Assembly (NCBI GenBank): GCA_947579665.1 | Contig: OX388343.1 | Coordinates: forward strand, 103,111,657 to 103,175,656 | From: Sympetrum striolatum | Lineage: Eukaryota > Arthropoda > Insecta > Odonata > Libellulidae | Direction of reading: 5' to 3' | DNA length: 64,000 nt | Shown here: positions 12,742-46,400 of the stretch, piece by piece | Layout of the letters: each line of letters starts with the position of its first letter | How positions within the stretch are numbered: the stretch's first letter is position 1 | Translations under genes and position numbers: made by a program | The notes under the pieces: model-generated | Seen by the model: only the letters and a program-made list of their open reading frames with translations | Told to the model about the DNA's origin: nothing | Databases searched by the model: none

Positions 12742-13525
12742 CATACTGTTTTGTGATGGCCTTTTGTCCTCCTTGCCACAGTATGGGAATGCATTTGAGC
12801 AGTAGTTACTTATGTCACTTATAACCCAGTATTTATTCGCTAAATAGCTGTAAAAATGTTATGCCTTTAAGATATCTGAATATCAGCATCCTAATATTTT
12901 AAATATGACTATAGTACCAACTTAGGGCCAACTTTGAACAAGTCAAATAAATATTTTTACAGATATTTTGTCCTTACATCGTCATTCTCGGTAATAATCC
13001 CTTAATCTCCTTAGGACGTGTTTTAAATTCTTGACCATAATGTGTTCCTTAGACTAGAATTTTGATTGGTGTCAAACCCAGGACCATTTAAGGCTGGATA
13101 TTGAACTAAAATTTTTCATTGTAAAAGAAATGGGTTGTGGTTTTAACTGTCAAGCATCAAGTCATTCTTTCCAACCTTTTTTTAGGAAACCTAAGGAATA
13201 ACTTTAAATAATAAGGAATAGGAAACAATGTTCTAATGTGGAAAAGCATCCATTAACTTGAAGAATGAATTAAAAATGATTACTTTGAATTTAATATTTA
13301 GATTAAATCTATCTACCAAAGATGCAGAACTCAATTCTTGAGAGGAGAGGATTTGTGTTTCATTACTTTTTCCCTTCAACCGTTGTCCCTTAGCCTTGTT
13401 TTTATTTTTATTCTGCTTTTTCTTGCTTTGTATATGCAATGCCCATCTTTGGCATTGATCCTTTTACTTCTTTCCATTCTTTTTAAAGATTCTTCTGTTA
13501 CCTGTGGTTTCCTAATTTTGAATTG

Positions 13526-13566
13526 CAAAGAACTATTGGGAGGGACAACCTCCCAATAGTTCTTTG
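13526..13566. repeat. Perfect 18-bp inverted repeat, 5-base loop
   Basis: Arms 13526-13543 and 13549-13566 are exact reverse complements with loop GACAA. The arm reads CAAAGAACTATTGGGAGG. No tract of T follows it and no gene adjoins it. It may be a relic of a small foldback element. Confidence 0.7.
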
Positions 13567-14562
13567 AGCACCATCCCTAATATTGATTTTAATATTTTCA
13601 CATTCCTTGTGATAATTCCCTTTCATCACCATCTTTCCACTGCACTTAGCATAGCCTTAGAATATTAATGTTGGAACATTTCATTTTAACATCAATTTCC
13701 CAACTCCCCTTTCTTAAAATCCATTATCCTTACATTCCAGGTTTTTACAATTGTTTCCTTTGCCTCTCTTATTTTCTTGTCATTTATTAGTTAAAGGATT
13801 TTATGGAATGATTCTTGAGATGGCCTTATTCCCAAAGGGATAAACAATAAAGGGGTCCTTCCTTGCCTTCCTCAACATGTTTTCTTAGCATTTTTTTAAT
13901 GGAGTGGAGAGAGGCATAATTTATCTTGTGGTACCCACTATTTTTGGAAAGGTTTTTATAAAACTTGGCTTTTTGAGAAAGGAGTTGATAGAAGTGAAGA
14001 AATGTTACAATGTGCTACTTTGGCCTTATTTTTAGTAGTGCAAGTAGTCAATGGTACCCTGTTTGTAAGAGTTGTATTCAGGATTTACAAAAGGTATAAT
14101 GATAGATGACGTGAAAAATTGCTGTGATGAATTGGTGAGCATTACTGTGATGATTCAGGATGTGGGATGGGAAGCCTTTCAAAATAGAAGATTAATTCAA
14201 AGCAAAAATGTACTAAATTAGTTCAAAGAAGGAGTCAGAAGATATAACTGATGTAGGAATTAAAGTTCCATACACATACCTCATTTACTGCACAAGTTAA
14301 TTTTATGTATGATATCAATTTCACACAAAGCTAATGTTATCTTAATGTATTAATATTCAAGGGAGGGCTTGAAATTCTTCTGTTTAGAATGAAATGTGAT
14401 TACCTCCAGTTTCTCTGAACAAATCAATCTCAGTCAAAACCTGGCTGTTAGAGCCGATTGCAGTAAGGGATATATTGGTAATCATTGATCAAAGAAATTC
14501 ATTCAAAATATGGATTAACTAGATATAATTAGTTAAAATGCTGATTAATTTTAGAATGATTT

Positions 14563-14586
14563 AACTTGAAGCATATGCTTCAAGTT
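14563..14586. repeat. Perfect 24-bp palindrome
   Basis: AACTTGAAGCAT followed directly by its exact complement, without a loop. It is isolated in gene-free DNA and its role is unknown. Confidence 0.6.
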
Positions 14587-15763
14587 CAAAATTAGGTTTT
14601 TCCACAGTTTCCAATATGAATTTCCACATTCAAAGTCATTTAAAATTATCAGATTAACTTCCAGATTAAACAATCCTTAGATCTTTTAAAAAGTAAATTC
14701 TTGGTCTCAACTAATTCCAGAGGAAAAATGCTTGATTATTTCTAAACCTGTAATGAAATGCATGAAAGGGAATGGATAAGAATTTATCTGTATCATGGAA
14801 ACTTTCTTTATGCAAGGTTAGTTTGAGAAATGCAAAAGTTGCATTTGTCAACTAGGTAACCTAAAATTTTTATTATTACCATGAAATGGGAATTTGGAAG
14901 AAATTTGATGATATCTTAATGAATAGTTTCAATAATGAATTAACTTCCACATGTACATCTTTTGTAGGAATAATTAGCTGTTCCTACTTACAAATATTAT
15001 GGAGTATTACTAACAACATAAGGTGGAAAAGGCTAATAACCGATTCTACTAAATGGGAAATTTAAATTCTGATATTGTAATACAATCTTAGGTTAATACA
15101 AGATTTTCAATTTATTTTAATTAGTTGGGATTCTAGCTTCAAGTATACCTTCACATATATCATGATTTTATTTCCATCTCTATTTAAATCCTTGCCTAAA
15201 ATATTTAACATTCATGTTGTTTTAATTTACAATAATTATTCTTAGCTAACAGAATTTCTATCAAGTTCATTGTGATTTCTTGAAATCTGTAAAACGTCAC
15301 ATTATAAATAAGATGGACAAAAGAATCAAACAATTTGCAAAAAAGTAAGGACTCCTTTAGTTCTAACAATAATCAGTATCAAGGATGACAACTTTTAATG
15401 TTTATGGCAAAACATTTCTAAATAACAGATCCATATGCATATATAAACATAATTAGGAGTTTTATAAAATGCAAAAACAGTTCCAGTAATTATAATAGCA
15501 GATAGTATAAAGTTGCAAATAAATATAATGAGAGAACTCCTTGCATCTAGTTTGTCAGTATATAATTTGGTGGATAACCGAGTAGGAAAATAATGAGAAG
15601 AGAAAGATGTATCCTAAACAATATTCACCTTAGAACTTCTTTCTTCTCCATAGGCAGAACTTTATTTTGAAAAGTATAACTTGGTTCACCATACTCAGTG
15701 TGAAGGCAAATCACAAAAACACCATTCAAAAGAAACAGAGTGGAACTTTATACATTTCATGAA

Positions 15764-15769
15764 TTTATT
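15764..15769 (-). terminator. Candidate COPA polyadenylation signal
   Basis: TTTATT on the plus strand is AATAAA for the minus-strand COPA transcript, about 210 bases past its stop. A second AATAAA lies at 15661-15666. Which one is used cannot be told. Confidence 0.35.
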
Positions 15770-15977
15770 ATAGTTTGGATAATTATTCAATTAACTTATG
15801 TACCTCTTTTCTTCTAGAATCAGAACTGTTTTACAGTAGTAATAACAAATAATGCATGGAACACATATAAAAGTCAAAATTGTCTCTCCCTCTTTTCCAA
15901 CAAAAGAAGTATAACAAAAATTGTAGATAATACACTGTGAATACTCAATTATTAAAAATGAAATTTTGATAATAAAA

Positions 15978-36336
<20,359 letters not shown>

Positions 36337-37494
36337 CTTCTATACTGTCTGATTCTTTTAATTGTGTACTTTCATTAGAAATTATTGTTCAGAACTCGAA
36401 ACTTGGAACTCGGCCGGTGACAAACGCAGACTCGCATCCACGTCAACTCGATGCTTTCATGTTTTTAATTACACGATAAACATGACACGGCGACACCGCT
36501 GTAGCGGCTACAGCAAATAATTCTCATAGTTCATGGAGTACCAACGACCACGATTATGATGTTATAGCGAATAATGGAATGAATGAAAGAAGCCTTATTA
36601 TTGTTGTTCTGTGGTGGAAACTGATACTTGTAATCCATTAACGTCGGAGAATATTGCTGGTTCATGTTTGCCTCGGTAGCATTTTTCACAAAATATTTAA
36701 AATGATTGGATGAAGAATTTCCTGTCCGGAGGACAGTGGTTTGATCAATCGTCTGTGACAACAGTTCCAAACTTTTCTTTTCTTGTAAACCTAATATTTT
36801 CTATTTCATACATTCGGCAAATTTTGTAATCTAGGTCAATGATTATACAGCATTAATATCTTTTCCGTAGATTATTGAGTTACTTGCTCATGGTAGGTAA
36901 ACATAATTCGCTTAAATGTGTCTTTCTTACTTTTCTTATGAATTATCTTATCACTTAGTATAATTTTTGGTAAAATATCCCAATTTTTTCTCCGGGTCAA
37001 AAAATATTATCTGCAAACCAAAGTCAAAAGTCACATTCGTCGCGATTGCCAATTTTTCCTAAATTTGTCAGGTTTTGTCATGGTTATCATTTTCGATTCA
37101 CATTTTTTTACATATTCTTTAAAATTTTTAATCTTTTTAACAATATGAAGATATTCTTTATATTTAGTCAATATCAATTGTTGCTATAATGATCAAGATT
37201 AACTCATGCATATAATAATTTACTGAACCCGAAATGCTTCTTTAGCATAAAATATTTGAAGAAATGTTTAAGCGCCTCTAGCGGTGTTAATGTTTTCTCT
37301 AAAGCGCGCTTACTTTTGCTGTTTGTACTTGAAGTATTTTCTGAAGTGTGGCAGGTATTATGATCCTTTAAACTCAGTGGCTATAGTAATCTTGCGAACA
37401 GTGATTTAATTTATTTTAAGTTCTGTATTTGTGTTCTTTATTATGATTCAAAATGATTCTGAGAGTACGTATTTTATTCTAGATCAACCTGGCC
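36337..37494. promoter_or_regulatory. Divergent promoter region, COPA and coiled-coil gene
   Basis: Both neighbouring genes start outward from here. CpG is more frequent at 36405-36500 (COPA side) and 37270-37320. A possible 5' UTR intron of the plus-strand gene runs from GCAG|GTATTA (37355) to TTCTAG (37482). A second splice option, from ATGATTCTGAGA (37453-37464) with donor GTACGT, would add eight residues (MILRINLA) before the chosen ATG. The minus-strand open frame at 36531-36770 is low-complexity and not supported. Confidence 0.5.
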
Positions 37495-40400
37495 ATGAGT
37501 AAACATCGTGAACATTTGATGAAGCTTGGGCATGATGTACAGATGCTGGAAAAGAAACTCGAGCAAGTTTTTGGAGAAGATGGAGATTCGATTCAAAAAG
37601 AAGGAAAAAAAGTTGCATCCAGTAAAATTTCGGCTAAAAACTCTCCTCGTTATTCATCAATACACAAAGTTAGTGACCAACGTAAGAGCAAAGGGCAGCC
37701 TCGTGCATCGGTTGAAGTAACTGTTAAAACAAAATGTTCTGGAAAATCTAAAAAGAGCAAATCTAAAAGCATTGCTTCTGTGTTATCGGCCCCATCGAAA
37801 TTAGCTGTAGATAATAAATCTGAGTCTCATCACACTCCTGAGCATTCCCATAGCAAGTCATCTACTATGAATAAACAAAATTTAAAATGGAACAATATAC
37901 TGAAACATTCTGGGTCTGATAATACGCACGCTGATACTAATACGAAGAAATGTGAAGTAGCAGAGAAAGCATCGGAAGTTCAACGTGACATTGCAATAAG
38001 TAAAGAAAAAGTTGGAGAAATCACTGGTTGCCCGAATTGTAAAAATCTGGTATCTGGTAGAAATCAGCCAAAACCAGATCAACATCAGGCAAACGAGGGT
38101 GGTGTAATGGTTGCTCCTGCGAATCCCATCGGTTCCTTACGTAATGAAATTGCATGTCAAGCTGGGATCAAGAAAAACTGTGGAACATATTTATCCAATG
38201 ATGAGATGGAGCACCAAGGGCTGTTGGAATCGAAGCTTGGTTCACCCATGAAACCCATCGAAATTCTTAGCATTCTATTGCAAGAGTTGAATCAAAAACT
38301 AGCTGGTGAGTGAAATCGAGCTTACGTATCGTTTGCAGTAGGACTTGATTTATGTTTTAAACATTTATAATTTGAATTTTCTACATACCTCATGTGCGAA
38401 ATATGAGTAAACAGTCTTAGGTACTGGGTTGGTAATTTGAAAGATATGGCTAAATATGTGGGAGATTAAGGTATATTAACATTAGTGTACCAGTTTGCGT
38501 AGCTTATCTCATGAAGTAAATTTTTACTGCAGGTTTTCATAGTTATGCATATCGAAATATTTCAGTCAACCTATGTGAAATATATAGTATACTTCTCTCT
38601 ACTTGTTTTTAAAGTTATCAAATAATTTTCAATATATACCAAGATAACAATGATCGATATTTAATCGATATCAAGGAAGAAAGAGATATGTTCACTAGAA
38701 TTGGGCCCCTAGAGATCCAGTATAATGTAAAATAAAAATTTGCTGCATTAACACAGGGCCAATTATAAAAGTTGCTGATTTTGAAAAAGCTTTTACAGAC
38801 AAATTCATGATAACATTCAGATCAAATTATTAGGATGGAGACAACTGCTTTTCTTTATCATTTAGTTTTCGCTTCTAAAAGTTATTATATTTGGGGATTC
38901 GGATTCCTTTTGATGCAGTCATTCCTCTGGCTACGTAAAATTGATATGCTGAAGCATGACTTCGTGGATTGGAATAGACATTTCAAAAAGATGAGAAACT
39001 TTGTAACTTCCACAGAAAATTTTATTTAAACACGACTGGTTTCGTCACTGAGATGACATCTTCTGGTGATGTCATCTCGGTGACGAAACTGGTCGTGTTT
39101 AAATAAAATTTTCTGTGGAATTAATAATGTTTCTCATCTTTTTGAAATAGCTGTTAAGTATTCAGCCTGAAGTCCGGTTGGTACCTCACCCCCTACGGCA
39201 TAAGCTACTATTATAGAGCTTGCAGAGAGGAATGAGGTATACTAGGCAGGATGAGGAGTGAGGTAGTTTGCCATTGCTGAGCCAGAATGCTATAAGCGGA
39301 ACTCGTTCATGCAAGTGAAGCACAATGACTCTATGAGTAATATTTTTCTTGCCATTCCGTAAGGAGAGACCTTGATTAGGACAATTATTCACTCATACCT
39401 CGGTAGCTTTTATTTCATCACAGCCATGATCAAGACTGGGACAAAAGAAAATACATTACTGTATTAGAAGAATGTATCCTGTAGCACATGACAAATGAAA
39501 ATATTCCATTCATCAAAGTATTTATTTTCATACATAATTTAATGTGTAAGAATTTATAATTGTTTTTATGATATCTCCTTTGCTTTGTTTTCCACAAGAA
39601 GATAATTTTAATAAAATGTCAAATAAAAAAGTATAATGGAGATTTAAGTAATTACAGGATTATGAAACAATTTATTTTAATGCTTTATGTTGCATTTAAA
39701 TTGTTCCTTTAGGATAATTTTTAAAACTTCTTTCAGTGGAAGATGAATCCACGCGCAAGTTAGCTGGAGAAATGCAATTAACATTAGGAAATCTGGTTGA
39801 AACAATGTCTGCTGCTGGATTTTACTCTGGACGTAGTTCAGTTTTGGCATCAAAATTATCATCCAGAGACATATCTGAACAGAATTCTAAATTAGCTAAA
39901 GGTAAGAATGAAAAATGTCCCAAAATCTGACAAAATACCATGTCTATCAACTTACGTTGGGTCTATCAAAAAGATGTTTCTATAATATCTAGGAAACGAA
40001 ATTAAAGGAAATTATACTGATAGAAATGAAATTGGCGTTCCAAAAAAACAAAAAATTGTCTATGAAAAGAATTTTGAAATGCCTGTGAAGCTGGTTGATG
40101 ATAAGGAAATCCAAGTCAAATTATCATCTGACATTGATGAAAAAACGAGGTTGGAAATTGAATACCTGAAAAAGTAAGTAACTTTCTCAAGTTTTGAAAA
40201 GAAAATTTTAGTTTGTTGTTGAATGCTAAAAATTCTACTTTGACTTCTCTAGTACTTGAGAATACACATTTAGAAAAAAGGTCTGAATGGTATGATGTAT
40301 GTTAATCTGCTTAATTGCTCGTAAATATTTGTAGTAGTTTTAAAAATACCTAATTTAACGAATCTAAAAGTGAGATTGAAAGTTCTATTCTCCAAGTACA

Positions 40401-43400
40401 ACTATAAAAAACAGTATTCAGCAGTTCCATTGTCAAATTCATCTTATTCACATTGTATCCTTAAGTCTGACTTTTCACAATTAATTATCTTCAAAAACAT
40501 TCTTTCTAGGCTTCAAAGAAAGAAAACAGGAGAAACCTTCTGGATGAAACTCTTGAATTTATCACAACATTCCTTCAGTGTTCCGGAATTAAAACTTTTG
40601 GTTTTAGGCTTGGAATTCTCGCTTCGAATCTCTCCTTCTGTTAAACAGTTCAAAAATCTAGCTGTGGATTGTGAGCTAGCATTCCCCTCAGATTGAAAAA
40701 ATGATGTTTTCATTTGCTCCAATTTAATTTATTTGACCATGATTTCCAATAACTTAAACGGAACAGGAAACTCACAGTTTTGAACTATAATTCATCTGAG
40801 GGATTCTATTGAGAAACAGGATCTTATTATTTCCAAGGCCGATAAAGGGAATTGTATTGTCGTTTTAGACAAATGTGATTATATGTCTAAGTGTAGAGCT
40901 TTCCTTGATAGTAATAGTGTTTCCAAACTTAAATCAGATCCTACTAAAGGATTGCAGATGCGTGTGAAGGATGCAATAAGTAATTCATGTATTATTAGTG
41001 AGAGTGATCGGTGGAAGTTAGTCAATATGAACCCATTACCTCCCAGATTTTATGGTTTGCCAAATATACATAAAAAAGATATTCCAGTAAGACCTGTTGT
41101 TTCCAGTATCGCTTCTCCTGTACAAGGACTTTCCTCGAAATTGAATAACCTAATACGCCAATTTACTGAATTTAGTCCAAAATTTACTGTGAGAAACTCA
41201 ATAGTGCTTTCAAACTTGTTAAAAGATTGTACAAGAAGAGAAAAGAGAAAAAAGGGTAAGTCGCACGCTTTCCTGTGCTAAGTCTAACTCCATTTACATC
41301 ATTTGTTAAAAGATGTTGTGGTGCCATCAAATGCAAAAAAAAGTGTCCTTTGATATAGTGAATTTATTCCCAAGTGATGATGTTGATGATACAATACGTA
41401 TCTTGGAAGAAGAGTTAAGGAAGAACTCAGTGTATTCCTGCATTTTGAGTGAACTTATTGCACTTACCCGCCTTTGTACAGATATCAATTATTTCATGTT
41501 TAACAACAATTTTTATGTTCAAAAAGAGGGCCTGGCTATTGGTTCTGCCCTTTCTCCGATTTTGCTGGAAATTTCCTTAAATTATGTTGAATGCAATTTC
41601 TTTGACTCTGGCAATAACTTATTGAATTATGTTTTCAAATGGTTTAGGTATGTGGATGATATTTTTTGTATTGGGACCGGAACTGTAAGGCAACTGAACC
41701 ACTTTGTTAACCTGCTAAACCCTCTTCATCCTTCCCTTAAATTTACTCATGAGTTGGATACCTATCATACCCTTAATTTCCTTGATCTATCAATTACCCT
41801 ATCCCATAGTAACTTAGATTTTTCCATTTATTGCAAACCTACCTACACCTCATGCCTTATTCCTTTTTCCTCCAATCATCATCATTCCCATAAATTTGCT
41901 GCATTCCACTCCCTCCTCCACAGACTCCTTATACCCCCCTTTCATCCTCAAATTTTGATAAAGAATTAAGTATTATTTTTACTTAGCTCAGGTAAACGGG
42001 TTTTCCTCAGGCACAATCAATTGTTTGCTAGATAATAAGCTAAAAACTTGGCTCTAAATAGGATATATTCCACTCAAACTCCTTAATCTTCTTCTTTTTG
42101 GCGTAAGATAAGTTTCTGTGGGCCCATAAGTTATAAAACATCGAAACTCTTTCCTAAAAGTCGTGTCCGCCCAGCTTTTTATAGTAATTTTTGCATTAAG
42201 AATTTTCTTTGTAATGGTAAAGACTCGATAGACCCGTTGTTTAAATCAGGAGTCTATCAACTGTCCTGTCATGACTGCAATTTTATATATATCGGCCAGA
42301 CTGGAAGAAATTTTAAATTAAGGGCAAAAGAACATCTTAAATGTTTTCAAATTGGATCACACCAATCTCATTTCGCGAAGCATCTTTTAGCATTCAGTCA
42401 TTTCTCAGAATGTACACCTAAAATCTTACATATAGTGGGGAAGGGTAGCCGACTTAATATTCTCGAAAAAATGGAGATTATCCAAAATAAAAAAAAACCC
42501 TTGATAAATCTCACAAATGAATATATTTTTCCTTCCTCTTCACCATTGCTCATGGAAACATTTTCTTGTCCTCCCTCCTTTACGTTGAGTACTATCTCAT
42601 GCTTTCCAAGAACCCTACCCTCCTCCCCCTCCCCCCTGACCTTAACCCTCTTGAACATTCCCCCTTTTTTCATTTAAACATGTGTGTTTCAGGTTTCTTC
42701 CTTCGCTTGAAGATGACGTTCACACGTCGAAACTAGTCGTGCTTTTTTGTCTCCTTCTTCTATGGTATTTTGAAACGTTTTTAATAAAATCAGGTGTGAA
42801 TTTCATCCAGAAAGTTTCTCCTGATTTCTTTCTTTGAAGTCATGGAATACCACAAAGTTACTCACCAGTTAGTTGACTTTATTCTTTCTAGGTTTTCCAA
42901 CATTTATTTTTACTTCTGGATACTGATCTCTGTAAATTTTTTCCATCCAACTATCACTCATTCTATTTGTTAGAGCTTTCAAAATCTTTTTTCCCTTTTG
43001 CCTAATAGTTTATTGTTATAATCTTACATCCCTTTCTTATAACAATATATCTTATTCAATGTCTTCCTGTAGTTTGCTTAATTTTCTATTTTCTCTTACA
43101 ATTGTAAACATTACTAATAACTTTTCTTATTGTTTTATGTTTTCTCGTGCTATTGTATTAAATATAGTAAAGATTATATTTACACATACGCATTGTTGTT
43201 TTACTTTTTTTAATTCCTTTCCCAGGCAACTGGATGTACAGCTTAAGTCAGTTGATAGAGTCACTGCTAAAGAATCAGAGTACCATTTACTTCTTGTAAG
43301 CCTTCTGGATAAAGTTAAGAATCTTGAAAAGCAGGTAACAGAACAGAGGAAAGGAACTGACTGTTTTCTGCTACAAAATAATATTCTGAAGGAACAGAAT

Positions 43401-46400
43401 AGTGTTATTCCTGTGTTAAAAGCTAGTCAAGAAATGTTACAGAAGCGTCTCCAGCAGAATCTTGAGGATTATGAAAAACTCAAGGTTGATTATCACTTAT
43501 TATGGCTGGAGAAGGAGAAATACTGTGCTTTAAATGAAGCAAAAGACAAGGAAATAAAATGGTTTCAAGAGGAAATTAGGTAAGACTTTATGATAGAGGA
43601 TAGCATTATTTTTTAAATGATTATCACCTCTCCATGTCCATGTCCACTAATATTTACCTTAAAGGTATGAAATGAAGGTACCTTGGCCAGAATGATGCTT
43701 CCCCCACCTAATATTACCTAGAGTTTTACCTATGGTATTCAATTCTATTGGCTGAGCTGACCTTTGTCTTCATATCCCCAAAAATGGCAGCAGATGAACT
43801 GCCATAGCTAGGAATTGAATTCGGTCTTGTTGGTGTAGTTAATTAACCACTACTATGGTAGTTTTAAATTTCAAATTGTCAATTATGCCCTAAACCTCCT
43901 TACTTTGATTAGTTTTAGGAAGTGAGATTTTTTTAAAGTTAAATAAAAAGTATCTTAAATTTTATATTTTGCGTGAAGAATAAGGTTAGGGGAAAGAAAA
44001 AATTCACAACTTGTTCTTAACTGTCAGGGGTTCGAAACCAGGAGGCCCTGAAATTGCCTACTTTCCTATAGGAAGGCATTGAGCCGATTTTCGAGATTAT
44101 TTAAAAGTTCTTACCGGAAAGATAGATTACTGTTATTTATGATACCGTGAGTTGTGAATATTTAACAGAAATTGTCGAGGATTCTTCAAAAATGATGCTA
44201 TGTGTGATGCTAGGCAGGTGAAAATATGTCCAATTTAAAATACCTTGGAGGTATTTTTTACAGAGAACTTACTGGCATGATACAGGGTTTGCACGTTGTA
44301 TATCGATAGATATCCATATCTATTATATATAGATGCTTCTCCGGATTCATTCATGTATCCATATATATATACGAGTAAAATGTAGCTTGCATACTGCAAG
44401 CAGATCGACAACACTAATTTCATATCGGCATCATATCGGGACGGACATCAAAAGAAAAAAAAAATTCAAAATATTCGTAGAATTCGCTGCAATTTAATCA
44501 CCTGGCAGCGAACCCCGGTCTTCCTGGTGTACTTACTATGCAGCAAAATAGAAAATTACCATATCAAACTATGTGTGAAAATTCAAGCAAAACTATTAGG
44601 TGCAACTACCTCAAACGACGTCCTACTATTTACATACACTCCTTATTTGAGAAATTATAATGTGCTCTGGCATCGAACCCAGGAACAGCATGGTCTTATC
44701 TATTTTTTTTCTTAAACAAAGTGTTAATATACATCTTCCATCTAAGCAAGAGCTCCCTTACATATCGATAAATGCATAAAAAAATTATGAAAAGATACCC
44801 CATAGTATTATATATGGGTGATATTTTTACCGCCCGGCATCGAACCCGGGTCTTTCAGGCAATACTTTCTATGCAGCACAAAAGAAAAACACCATCTCTA
44901 ACCGCGTATGCAAATTCAAGCAGAAATATTGGTTACAACTGCCTCAAATGACGTCCTACTTTTCCTTTATATTCCTTATGAGAGAAACGTTATTGTGCTC
45001 TGGCTTCGAACCCAGGAACAGTACGGTCTTATGAAAATTTTTTTCTAAAACTTATTCGTACCATACATCTTCCAGCCAAGCACGAACATCCTATCATTTC
45101 GATAAGTGCATCTAAAAAAATAATGAAAAACGGCTCCCATGTATTTTAAAGGGCAGATCTTTGCATCGTCCTAGCATCGAACCCAGGATAACTTTTGTAA
45201 AAGTCATTGATGTTTTCGAAAGTCCAAGACCATAAATATAGGCACCTTGAGTTTTACTTCTTTACCTATCCGGAAAGTATTTTTTTTTTAATTCCCGAAA
45301 ATCACGGCAATGCATTCAAACGGGAAAAATCGGGACTTTGGGGCCCTCTGGAATCGAACCTATGACACTGAGGATCAAAGTCTCTTTTTTCCCGGGGGTT
45401 TCACGTTATGGCCAATATGTCATAAAAATTTCAGATCAATGACGCTTGTAGTTTAGGCTGTGAATTTGTATCCTATCTATCTATATAGGTATATATATGA
45501 ATGAATCCGGAGAAGCATCTATATATAATAGATATATATATATAGAGAGGATACAAACTCACAGCCTAAACCACAAGAGTGATTGAGCTGAAATTTTTAC
45601 GGCGTATTGGCCATAACGTGTAACCACCAGAAAAATTGCGATTTTGATCCTCAGTGTCATGGGTTCAATGCCAGGGGGTTCCAAAGTCACGATTTTTCCC
45701 GTTTAAATGCATTGCTTTGATTTTCGGGAATTAAAAAAAAATACTTCCCGGATAGCTAGAAAATCAAAACTCAAGGAGCCTTTATATATGGTCATGGTCT
45801 ATCGAAAACATAAATGAGTTTTACGGAAAATAACCTGGGTTCGATGCTAGGTCGTGGCAAAAATCTGCCGTTTAAAATGCATTGTGGCGATTTTTAAGAT
45901 TTTTTTTGGACCCTTTCCCGATATCATGGAAACTTGAAATTCGGTATGAGGTTAGATATCATTAATATATTTCAAAATCGATTTTTATGTTTTCCCTGAT
46001 GTTCCTTGGTTCGATCCCAGAGGGCCATTTACATTCCTCAATGCATTTCTTATGGAGATAACGGAAACAAGTTTAAGGTACTTCCCGGCATGCTATCGAC
46101 TTAAAACCTAGCGTGATAGAAGAACCAGTCTTAACAAATCAAACTATGCATTCATAGCTTTCAATGTGTCCTGGATTCGACACCAGGTGTCTCTGCAATC
46201 AGAAGTTGAATCGATTTTTAGGAATTATTTTGAAACCTTTCCCAATAATATAGAAACTTGAAATTTGGCAAATATATTAAGATCATTAATAACTTTCAGA
46301 AACAATTTTTAAATTTCTAAGATCGTCCTTGGTTCGAGTCCCGAGAGCCATTTACATTCGTGAATATTAGAGCGTCTTTTGAGGCAGTTGTAGCCAATAT

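Larger units (their letters stand above)
11232..15760. other. Intergenic DNA between NOP56 and COPA 3' ends
   Basis: The convergent genes leave about 4.5 kb of AT-rich DNA. Open frames here are short, lack family signatures and do not join by splice sites, so I call no gene. It holds a Tc1-like MITE (12661-12741), an 18-bp inverted repeat (13526-13566) and a 24-bp palindrome (14563-14586). The rest shows nothing I recognise. Confidence 0.6.

Noticed and set aside
36531..36770. Minus-strand 79-codon frame in the COPA upstream region
   Set aside because: Low-complexity Asn/Ile-rich content, in a promoter region, no family signature.
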